From contig CACYQZ010000017.1 of assembly GCA_902776665.1 (NCBI GenBank), forward strand, positions 1-41,814: a stretch of DNA of 41,814 bases, in the 5' to 3' direction. Source of the stretch: an uncultured Prevotellaceae bacterium (GTDB taxonomy: Bacteria; Bacteroidota; Bacteroidia; Bacteroidales; Bacteroidaceae). Positions 17,004-24,144 of the stretch are shown in pieces. The notes under the pieces were generated by a model. It saw only the letters and a list, made by a program, of their open reading frames with translations, was not told the origin of the DNA and did no database searches. Position 1 is the first letter of the stretch; each line of letters opens with the position of its first letter. The position numbers and the translations under genes were made by a program.

Positions 17004-19348
17004 CCCGAAAAATCTTCAACTGGATCAAAAAACATCCGATTCTGTCGCTCATCGCCTCGTTTTTCATCTATCTCGGCATGGTCGATGTCAATTTTCTCGG
17101 TCTGTTTGGCAAGTCACCGGGCTTTATGTCGGGACTGGAACCTCGCATCAGCCAGGCTTCCGAAATCTACAGTGCCGACGGTGTGAGAATCGGAAAATTT
17201 TTCAACGAAAATCGTACGCCAGTCGAATTTAAAGAGGTGAATCCGAAGTTTTGGCAGGCACTCATCGACACCGAGGACGAGCGTTTCTACAAACACATCG
17301 GCATCGATCCGCTGGGAATGTTTGCCGCCGCCAAAGACGCCGTCCTTCACCAAGACGCACGCGGAGCCTCGACCATCACGCAACAGTTGGCGAAAAATAT
17401 GTTCAAAATGCGCACGAAGTATTCCAACGGACTTTTAGGAAAAATTCCGGGCGTGAACATGGTCATCACGAAGACGAAAGAATGGATTATCGCGCTGAAA
17501 CTCGAATATCTCTACGACAAAAACGAAATTCTCACGATGTACGCCAACACCGTCGATTTCGGCTCGAACGCCTTCGGCATCAAAACGGCGGCCAAAACCT
17601 ATTTCAACACTTCGCCAGCGAATCTAACCGTCGATCAGTCGGCGATTTTGGTCGGAATGTTGAAGGCGACGACAACCTACAACCCCTTTCTTCATCCCAA
17701 AAAAAGCCTTCAGCGACGGAATGTCGTAATGCGGAACATGCTGGAGAGGGGCGATTTGACGAAAGAAGAATACGACGCGCTCTGCCAGAAGCCGATTCGA
17801 CTGGACTACAACGTAGAATCGAACTACGACGGACAGGCGCAATACTTCCGCGAGGCCGTGGCCGACGAACTCAGAGAATGGTGCGAAGACAACGGCTACG
17901 ACCTCTACAACAGCGGTCTGAAAATTTACACGACCATCGACACGCGCATGCAGAAATATGCCGAGGAGGCCGTCGCCAAACAGATGCGGCAGGTGCAGCG
18001 CAATTTCGACAGCCATTGGGGTAAAAACGAGCCTTGGATTGACGAACGAGGGCGTGTCATCCCCGATTTCATCGAGGGAATCGCCCGAAAACTGCCTGTT
18101 TATAAGTATTTGAGCGAAAAATTTCCCAACCAGCCCGATTCCGTCGATTTCTACTTGAACCAGCCCCACACCGTCAGGCTTTTCGACTACGACCAAGGAT
18201 TTATTGAACGCGAAATTTCAACGATGGACTCGATTCGCTACATGGTTCGCTTCATGCACTGCTCGTTTGTGGCGATGGAACCACACACGGGCAACGTGAA
18301 GGCATGGGTGGGCGACATCGATTTCGACACGTGGAAATACGACAAAGTGACGGCGATGCGACAGCCCGGCTCGACGTTCAAACTCTTCGTCTATACCGAG
18401 GCGATGAATCAAGGACTGACGCCCTGCGACAAGCGTCGCGACGAATATATTTCGATGAAAGTTTGGGACGAAAAGAAGAAAAAAGAGGTGACTTGGACGC
18501 CCGGCAATGCCAACGGCTATTTCACAGGCGACTCGATGACGCTGCGCCGTGCTTTCGCGCAGAGCATCAACTCCGTGGCAGTGCGACTTGGACAGGAAAT
18601 GGGCGTGAAACGAATCGCCGAAACCGCCCGTCGGATGGGCATTCGCAGCCGACTCGACGAAACGCCGTCGCTCTCGCTTGGTTCAAGCGACGTGAATCTG
18701 CTCGAACTCACCAATGCCTATTGCACCGTTGTCGATGACGGGAAACACCGCAAACCGCGCCTCGTCGCCCATATTCTCGACAAAGACGGCAAGGAAATCT
18801 ATACGGGAAGCATGCGCGTCGAGCAGGCCATTCCCTACAAAAGCGCTTTCCTCATGCAAGAATTGCTCAAGAGCGGACTGAACGAGCCCGGAGCCACGTC
18901 GATGAACCTGTGGACCTACATCGGCAGGGTCAACGACACCGATTTCGGCGGTAAAACTGGCACGTCGAACAACCATTCCGACGCTTGGTTCATGGGTGTG
19001 AGTCCGAAATTGGTGGTCGGCGCGTGGGTTGGTGGCGAATATCGCTGCATCCACTTCCGCACGGGTGCGCTCGGGCAAGGAAGTCGCACTGCCCTACCCG
19101 TCTGTGGCTATTTCCTGCAATCGGTTTTTGGCGACCCGTCTTTTAAGGAGTATCACGCGCGATTCGAGCGTCCAAAAGACACCGACATCACCTCCGACCT
19201 CTATTCGTGTCAGGGTGTCTATCACTATGAAAACGACACCACCGCGACCGACAGCCTGCTCTTCGAAGATGAAATGATTCTTGACAGCGAGGGAAATCCA
19301 CTCCCCATCAACGAGGAAATGGATGAAAATGAGGTCGAAAACGGATAA
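17000..19348 (+). CDS. mrcA: class A penicillin-binding protein 1A (transglycosylase/transpeptidase)
   Basis: A 782-residue bifunctional murein synthase. A membrane helix lies at about 13-29. The GT51 glycosyltransferase domain has [13 protein letters not shown] (Glu92 catalytic) and [14 protein letters not shown] (122-135). The transpeptidase domain has the SxxK motif GSTFK with Ser458/Lys461, SxN as SIN (522-524) and KTGT (652-655). It polymerises and crosslinks peptidoglycan in the periplasm. The ATG at 17000 overlaps the miaA stop (ATGA); a longer frame from 16844 lies inside miaA and is not credible. The acidic C-terminal tail (about the last 60 residues) is not conserved. Confidence 0.95.
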   Translation: MTRKIFNWIKKHPILSLIASFFIYLGMVDVNFLGLFGKSPGFMSGLEPRISQASEIYSADGVRIGKFFNENRTPVEFKEVNPKFWQALIDTEDERFYKHIGIDPLGMFAAAKDAVLHQDARGASTITQQLAKNMFKMRTKYSNGLLGKIPGVNMVITKTKEWIIALKLEYLYDKNEILTMYANTVDFGSNAFGIKTAAKTYFNTSPANLTVDQSAILVGMLKATTTYNPFLHPKKSLQRRNVVMRNMLERGDLTKEEYDALCQKPIRLDYNVESNYDGQAQYFREAVADELREWCEDNGYDLYNSGLKIYTTIDTRMQKYAEEAVAKQMRQVQRNFDSHWGKNEPWIDERGRVIPDFIEGIARKLPVYKYLSEKFPNQPDSVDFYLNQPHTVRLFDYDQGFIEREISTMDSIRYMVRFMHCSFVAMEPHTGNVKAWVGDIDFDTWKYDKVTAMRQPGSTFKLFVYTEAMNQGLTPCDKRRDEYISMKVWDEKKKKEVTWTPGNANGYFTGDSMTLRRAFAQSINSVAVRLGQEMGVKRIAETARRMGIRSRLDETPSLSLGSSDVNLLELTNAYCTVVDDGKHRKPRLVAHILDKDGKEIYTGSMRVEQAIPYKSAFLMQELLKSGLNEPGATSMNLWTYIGRVNDTDFGGKTGTSNNHSDAWFMGVSPKLVVGAWVGGEYRCIHFRTGALGQGSRTALPVCGYFLQSVFGDPSFKEYHARFERPKDTDITSDLYSCQGVYHYENDTTATDSLLFEDEMILDSEGNPLPINEEMDENEVENG

Positions 19349-19396
19349 AATTGTTAAATTTTACAAAAAAATAGAACAAGCAATCGAAAAATCATT

Positions 19397-19404
19397 TATA
19401 TTTG
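19397..19404 (+). promoter_or_regulatory. -7 box of the 11-mer repeat lipoprotein gene
   Basis: TATATTTG matches TAnnTTTG, 61 bases upstream of the ATG at 19466. No clear TTTG at 19 bases. It gives this gene its own transcription start, separate from the PBP gene. Confidence 0.55.
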
Positions 19405-19465
19405 CAGCCAGATTTTTAATCATTTTATTTTTAACTCACATTATTAACTAAAAACAAGAGAAAGT

Positions 19466-20077
19466 ATGAAGAAAGTATTTTTGATGTTGGTGGCCGTTGG
19501 TGCCATGACATTCGTAAGCTGCGAGAACAAGCCCAAGGCTAACGCCGAGGAAGTCGTGGAAGAAGTAACCCTCACCCAAGAGGAAGCTGACGCTGAGGCT
19601 GACTCCATGATCGCAAGTCTCACCGACGTGATCGAGAACACGAAGGACGTGAACAAGCTGCAGGAAATCCTTGAGGCTGTGAAGGCTAAGGCTGCTGAGT
19701 ATGTTGGCCTGAACCCCGAAATCGCCAAGACGTTCGTGACGAAAGTTCAGAACTTCCTGAAGGAAAAAGGCGACGTTGTGAAGGCTCTCGTGGGCGACAA
19801 CGCTGCTGTTGGTGCTGCTCTGGCTTCGCTGACCGACGTTTCTGCTGACGACATCGTGAGCAACTTCATGTCGGCTGTTGGCGACAAGGCTGCTGAGGCT
19901 GTTGAAGGTGCAAAAGACGCTGTCGAAGGTGCTGCTGACGCTGCTGCCGACGCTGTTGAAGGTGCAAAAGACGCCGCTGCTGAGAAGGTCAACGAGACTG
20001 TTGACGCTGCCAAGGAAAAGGCCGCTGAAACTGTTGACGCTGCTGCTGACGCTGCCAAGAAAAAACTCGGTATCTAA
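19466..20077 (+). CDS. lipoprotein with five perfect 11-residue helical repeats
   Basis: A 203-residue predicted lipoprotein. The signal peptide ends in a lipobox with Cys19 (FVSC). An acidic linker and a helical region follow (about 40-140). Residues 142-196 are five back-to-back 11-residue units: AAEAVEGAKDA, VEGAADAAADA, VEGAKDAAAEK, VNETVDAAKEK, AAETVDAAADA, then AKKKLGI. Undecad, Ala-rich, alternating acidic/basic repeats are the pattern of LEA-like, apolipoprotein-like or synuclein-like amphipathic helices. Codon choice is strongly biased (GCT, GAC, AAG, GTT), and its own promoter and an excellent terminator suggest high expression. I recognise no named family. A membrane-surface or desiccation/osmotic role would be speculation. 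Confidence 0.85.
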   Translation: MKKVFLMLVAVGAMTFVSCENKPKANAEEVVEEVTLTQEEADAEADSMIASLTDVIENTKDVNKLQEILEAVKAKAAEYVGLNPEIAKTFVTKVQNFLKEKGDVVKALVGDNAAVGAALASLTDVSADDIVSNFMSAVGDKAAEAVEGAKDAVEGAADAAADAVEGAKDAAAEKVNETVDAAKEKAAETVDAAADAAKKKLGI

Positions 20078-20108
20078 TTCTGAATTTTTGCCGAAATTTT
20101 AGAACGAG

Positions 20109-20144
20109 AGAGCCATACACCGCGGTGTATGGCTCTATTTTTTA
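20109..20144 (+). terminator. 28-bp perfect palindrome terminator
   Basis: AGAGCCATACACCG (20109-20122) is followed immediately by its exact reverse complement CGGTGTATGGCTCT (20123-20136) and then ATTTTTTATT. It ends the lipoprotein gene on the plus strand. It also lies about 35 bases past the convergent DUF4293 stop, so it may act in both directions, although the T-run is best on the plus strand. Confidence 0.92.
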
Positions 20145-20169
20145 TTCCTTCGAAAATGAATTTCGAACT

Positions 20170-20634
20170 TTAACGAATTCTGTCGGCTGCCCTGACAAGC
20201 CGCTCATCGGCGCGGATGCCTTTGACGGCGAGATAGTCGAACACTGCCGAAAGGAACGGGAGATAGGCGGCGACACTCTGTTGCAATTCACCCATCTTCG
20301 TCAAATCGAAGTATTTGAAATACATGAACAGCAACAGCCATAAGAAAACAAACACGACGGCGAAAGCGCAAAGCCGCGCCTGACGCTTGCGATTTTTATA
20401 AAGGAAAATCGCCGTGATTTCCAGAATCGCCGCCAGAACGAGCAATGCAGCCATCGGCGCGTAGAAGAAATCGTAGTTCACGCCGTTGTTGTCGGGCTGC
20501 GCCAATGCCATATTGTACAGCACGGGCTCGACACCCATTCCTTGCAATTCGATGCTACCCAAAGGCAGACAAAGACAGACGACCGTCGTCACAAAGGCAA
20601 GGAAGAGAAAAATGGTTTGTTTGCGCTGTATCAT
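20170..20634 (-). CDS. DUF4293 family membrane protein
   Basis: A 154-residue protein beginning MIQRKQTIFL, which is the DUF4293 start, with four hydrophobic helices (about 7-25, 57-78, 86-106 and 120-138) and a basic C-terminus. Function unknown; the family is largely restricted to Bacteroidetes. Its ATG overlaps the rpoZ stop by four bases, a neighbourhood common in the phylum (bamD, rpoZ, DUF4293). Confidence 0.85.
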   Translation of the reverse strand: MIQRKQTIFLFLAFVTTVVCLCLPLGSIELQGMGVEPVLYNMALAQPDNNGVNYDFFYAPMAALLVLAAILEITAIFLYKNRKRQARLCAFAVVFVFLWLLLFMYFKYFDLTKMGELQQSVAAYLPFLSAVFDYLAVKGIRADERLVRAADRIR

Positions 20635-20963
20635 TCCTCTTCGACGTCTTTTGATGGGTCACGGAAATAGACATTGCCGTCGATGAATTCCTGCGTGGCG
20701 AGCAGTGTCGGCTTCGGCAGTTTCTCGTAGTAGCGCGAAATTTCGGTCTGTTCGCGATTCTCGAAAACTTCCTCCAACGAGTCGTTATAGGTGGCGAATT
20801 CCGACAATTTTTTCGTCAAGTCTTGCTTGATTTCGCCACTGATTTGATTGGCTCGCTTCGAAATGATGGCCACGCTTTCGTAGATGTTCTCCGTTTCGCT
20901 GCACAAGTCCATAATGTCCTGTGTCTGCGTGTTTACCGGTGCTTTTGACTTTTTGTAATCCAT
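20631..20963 (-). CDS. rpoZ: DNA-directed RNA polymerase omega subunit-like protein
   Basis: A 110-residue protein with the omega/Rpb6 pattern: NIYESVAIISKRANQISGEI (about 27-46), where Arg-Ala-x-Gln-Ile corresponds to the conserved core helix of omega, followed by a variable acidic tail. Omega helps assemble the polymerase beta' subunit. Bacteroidetes omegas are divergent and are often labelled hypothetical. It lies between bamD and DUF4293 and overlaps the latter by four bases. Confidence 0.85.
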   Translation of the reverse strand: MDYKKSKAPVNTQTQDIMDLCSETENIYESVAIISKRANQISGEIKQDLTKKLSEFATYNDSLEEVFENREQTEISRYYEKLPKPTLLATQEFIDGNVYFRDPSKDVEEE

Positions 20964-21031
20964 AATTTTTATTTACTATTTGACTATTTACAATTTACAA
21001 TTTATTTGACTATTTTACGATTTTACGATTT
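20964..21031 (-). repeat. AT-rich short-period repeats between bamD and rpoZ
   Basis: The gap is made of near-tandem units: TTTGACTATTTACAA, TTTACAAT and ATTTTACG, with period 8 in part. It resembles the AAAATNGT array upstream of lpxC-fabZ. No consensus promoter is visible, so rpoZ and DUF4293 are probably read from the bamD promoter. Confidence 0.65.
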
Positions 21032-21871
21032 TTACAATGTATTGTTGGTCGATGTATATTTCTTGCACTTTTCGATGAATTTCTCGGCCAAAGCGGTGCT
21101 TTTCGACTCGGGATATTCGTTCAAGAAGCCGTAGCACTCGTCTTCTGCGTCCTGATAGCGCTCGAGTTTCTTCTCCTCGACGCTGTTTTCGGCCAACTCA
21201 AACTTACTTTTCATCAGCAAAAGGGCAAATTCCTCGCGCATATCGCTGTAGGGGAAGTCTTTCAGCGCATTCTGCGAAGTGATGATGCAAGCCAAGTAGT
21301 TGCTCTCGCCAGCCTTGTTGCAGTTGCCGAAATAGGTGCCGAGGTCGTAATAGAGCCGCGCCGAATGTAATTCTTTCTGCACAAGTTTTCCTTGCAAGGC
21401 GAAAAGGCTTTTCTGCGCCTCGTCTTTCCTCGTGGCCAATGGATAGACATCGAGATATTCCTGCAGCGAGGTGATGGCAGCGACGGTTCGGCTCTGGTCG
21501 AGGCGCGGCTCGGGCGTACTCATATAGAGGCTCTGACCGACGTAGAACTTCGCCAGTTCGGCGTAATTGCCACGCGGATAGGTCGAATAATATTTCTTGA
21601 AATATTCTGCCGCCGTCTCGTAGTTTTTGGTGTTATACTCTGCCATCGCCAGCATATACAGACATTCCTGACCGTTGGACGTGCCCTTCATCGGAATCAC
21701 AAGCCCTTCGAGCAGCGTGATGGCGCGAGTATATTTGCCAGTGGCGAAACATTCCTTGGCATACTCGTATTTATATTGAAAATCGTCAGACTTGAAAGCC
21801 TGGTTGAACTCTTTTGCACATCCCGTGAACAAAAGCGCTATGCTGAGAAAAATTAAAGCCGATTTCTTCAT
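21032..21871 (-). CDS. bamD: outer membrane protein assembly factor BamD
   Basis: A 279-residue lipoprotein with the signal peptide MKKSALIFLSIALLFTGC (lipobox Cys18) and a tetratricopeptide-repeat body: YEYAKECFATGKYTRAITLLE, CLYMLAMAEYNTKNYETAAEYF, YFKKYYSTYPRGNYAELAKF and QEYLDVYPLATRKDEAQ. This is the BamD arrangement, with a length typical of Bacteroidetes. With BamA it inserts beta-barrels in the outer membrane. The ATG at 21871 is chosen because the longer frame to 21925 would run into the promoter. It is first in a unit with rpoZ and DUF4293. Confidence 0.93.
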   Translation of the reverse strand: MKKSALIFLSIALLFTGCAKEFNQAFKSDDFQYKYEYAKECFATGKYTRAITLLEGLVIPMKGTSNGQECLYMLAMAEYNTKNYETAAEYFKKYYSTYPRGNYAELAKFYVGQSLYMSTPEPRLDQSRTVAAITSLQEYLDVYPLATRKDEAQKSLFALQGKLVQKELHSARLYYDLGTYFGNCNKAGESNYLACIITSQNALKDFPYSDMREEFALLLMKSKFELAENSVEEKKLERYQDAEDECYGFLNEYPESKSTALAEKFIEKCKKYTSTNNTL

Positions 21872-21889
21872 TTTCTTGGTTTTGACCTG

Positions 21890-21920
21890 CAAAATTACAC
21901 AATAATCTGCAAAAAGCAAA
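21890..21920 (-). promoter_or_regulatory. bamD-rpoZ-DUF4293 promoter
   Basis: On the minus strand TTTG (21917-21920), exactly 19 bases, then TAATTTTG (21890-21897): a perfect consensus. It lies just upstream of the bamD ATG at 21871, leaving a very short leader (about 12 bases). Confidence 0.85.
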
Positions 21921-21982
21921 AGCATTTAAGTGTTTTTTGATAAATTATGATGCTTTTAAACGTTTATTACAATGAAAATCAC

Positions 21983-21990
21983 TAAATTTG
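21983..21990 (+). promoter_or_regulatory. uvrB -7 box
   Basis: TAAATTTG is an exact -7 element, 11 bases upstream of the uvrB ATG. No -33 TTTG is seen at the expected spacing. The leader would be very short or absent. Confidence 0.5.
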
Positions 21991-22000
21991 CAGTCAAATT

Positions 22001-24073
22001 ATGGATTTCAAACTCGTTTCCGACTATCAACCGACTGGCGACCAACCCGAAGCCATCAAGGAACTTTCCGACGGACTTCGGCGCGGCGACCGTGCACAGG
22101 TGTTGCTCGGCGTGACGGGCTCCGGCAAGACTTTCACCGTGGCCAACGTCATCGCCAACGCCGGTATGCCCACGCTGATTCTGAGCCACAACAAGACGCT
22201 CGCGGCGCAACTTTACGAGGAAATGAAGGGATTTTTTCCAGAAAATGCCGTTGAATACTACGTCAGCTACTACGATTATTACCAGCCCGAGGCCTATCTG
22301 CCGACGACCGACACCTATATCGAAAAAGACCTCGCCATCAACGATGAAATCGACCGACTGAGGCTTTCTGCCGTGTCGTCGCTGTTGTCGGGGCGCAAGG
22401 ATGTCGTGATTATTTCGAGCGTGTCGTGCATCTACGGCATGGGCGGCCCGACGGCGATGCAGGAAAGCATCATTTCCGTGCATTGCGGACAGCGAATCGA
22501 CCGAAACGAATTTTTGCGGCAACTCGTCAGTGCGCTGTATGTTCGCAACGACATCGAGCCGACACGCGGAAATTTCCGTGTCAAGGGCGACCACGTCGAT
22601 ATTTTTATGGCCTATTCCGAGCACATTCTGCGCGTGACGTGGTGGGACGACGAAATCGACCAAATCGAGGAAATCCACGCCATTGACTACCATCGTTTGG
22701 CCTCGTTCAACGACTATCAAATCTACCCTGCGAACCTTTTCGTCACGACGAAAGAGCAGCAAAATCAGGCCATTCGACAGATTCAAGACGACCTGATGGC
22801 ACAAATCGACTTTTTTCAGGGACTCGGCGACAACATCAAGGCGCAGCGCATCAAGGAACGCGTCGAGTACGACATTGAAATGATCAAGGAACTCGGCCAT
22901 TGCTCGGGTATCGAGAATTATTCGCGCTATTTCGATGGTCGGGAGCCCGGACAGCGCCCCTACTGCCTGCTCGACTTCTTCCCCGACGACTATCTGCTCG
23001 TTATCGACGAGAGCCACGTCACCGTGCCGCAACTTCACGCGATGTACGGCGGCGACCGTGCCCGCAAGCAGAATCTCGTGGAATACGGGTTCCGCCTGCC
23101 TGCCGCCTTCGACAACCGTCCGCTGCGCTTCGAGGAATTTCAGGAAATGACGAATCAGGTCATCTACGTGTCGGCCACACCCGCCAATTTCGAGTTGATG
23201 GAAGCCGACGGCGTGGTGGTCGAGCAATTGATTCGTCCGACGGGCCTGCTCGACCCGCAAATCGACGTCCGACCCACCGAAAACCAAATCGACGACCTGC
23301 TCAACGAAATCGTCGAACGGGCCGAGCGCGACGAGCGAATCCTCGTCACCACGCTCACGAAGCGAATGGCCGAGGAACTCACCGAATACCTGCTCAACCA
23401 CGAGGTTCGCGCCAACTACATCCATTCCGACGTGGCGACGCTCGACCGCGTGCAGATTATGTCAGACCTGCGTGCAGGCCGTTTCGACGTGTTGGTTGGC
23501 GTGAATTTGCTGCGCGAGGGCCTCGACTTGCCCGAGGTGTCGCTCGTGGCGATTCTCGATGCCGACAAAGAGGGTTTTTTGCGCGACCATCGCAGTTTGA
23601 CGCAGACCGCCGGACGTGCCGCCCGCAACATCAATGGAAAGGTGATTATGTATGCCGACACCATCACTGATAGTATGCAGCGCACCATCGACGAAACCAA
23701 CCGTCGGCGCACGAAACAGCTGAAATACAACGAGGAAAACGGCATCACGCCGCAGCAAATCGTCAAGGCCATCAGCACGAAACTGACGCCACAACAATCG
23801 TCGGCTGACGCATCGAAAAACCAGAAATCAAATTCGCAACTTTCTGGTTATCAAGCCTATATCGAACCCGACGGCGACCGAATGGTGGCCGACCCGATTG
23901 TCAGCCGAATGTCGCGTGAACAACTCGAAAAGAGCATCGACAACACCATCAAACTGATGGAACAGGCTGCCAAACGGCTCGATTTCCTACAGGCGGCACA
24001 GTATCGCGACGAAATTTTGCGGATGCGGCAGTTGCTCGAAAAAGAGAAAAATAATTCCGTTGAAAACGCTTGA
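22001..24073 (+). CDS. uvrB: excinuclease ABC subunit B
   Basis: A 690-residue helicase-like repair protein. Motifs in order: GVTGSGKTFT (Walker A), the damage-probing beta-hairpin YYVSYYDYYQPEAYLP, VIDESHVTVPQ (motif II), YVSATPANFEL (motif III), LTKRMAEEL, GVNLLREGLDLPEVSLVAILD and QTAGRAARN (motif VI). The C-terminal UvrC-binding helical hairpin is present (REQLEKSIDNTIKLMEQAAK). It verifies DNA lesions with UvrA and recruits UvrC. It is a single gene, divergent from bamD. Confidence 0.98.
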   Translation: MDFKLVSDYQPTGDQPEAIKELSDGLRRGDRAQVLLGVTGSGKTFTVANVIANAGMPTLILSHNKTLAAQLYEEMKGFFPENAVEYYVSYYDYYQPEAYLPTTDTYIEKDLAINDEIDRLRLSAVSSLLSGRKDVVIISSVSCIYGMGGPTAMQESIISVHCGQRIDRNEFLRQLVSALYVRNDIEPTRGNFRVKGDHVDIFMAYSEHILRVTWWDDEIDQIEEIHAIDYHRLASFNDYQIYPANLFVTTKEQQNQAIRQIQDDLMAQIDFFQGLGDNIKAQRIKERVEYDIEMIKELGHCSGIENYSRYFDGREPGQRPYCLLDFFPDDYLLVIDESHVTVPQLHAMYGGDRARKQNLVEYGFRLPAAFDNRPLRFEEFQEMTNQVIYVSATPANFELMEADGVVVEQLIRPTGLLDPQIDVRPTENQIDDLLNEIVERAERDERILVTTLTKRMAEELTEYLLNHEVRANYIHSDVATLDRVQIMSDLRAGRFDVLVGVNLLREGLDLPEVSLVAILDADKEGFLRDHRSLTQTAGRAARNINGKVIMYADTITDSMQRTIDETNRRRTKQLKYNEENGITPQQIVKAISTKLTPQQSSADASKNQKSNSQLSGYQAYIEPDGDRMVADPIVSRMSREQLEKSIDNTIKLMEQAAKRLDFLQAAQYRDEILRMRQLLEKEKNNSVENA

Positions 24074-24097
24074 ATCTAAAAAAAACGATGGTATCGA

Positions 24098-24129
24098 TTT
24101 GGTTTTTCGGTTCAAAAATTGTAACTTTG
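24098..24129 (+). promoter_or_regulatory. promoter of the transglutaminase-like gene
   Basis: TTTG (24098-24101), a 20-base spacer and TAACTTTG (24122-24129). This places the transcript start near 24136 and shows that the protein cannot start upstream at 24070. Confidence 0.75.
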
Positions 24130-24144
24130 CAAACGAAAACTTTT

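Noticed and set aside
21956-23425. A 489-codon minus-strand frame opposite uvrB
   Set aside because: Antisense shadow of uvrB; no recognisable domains, low-complexity composition.
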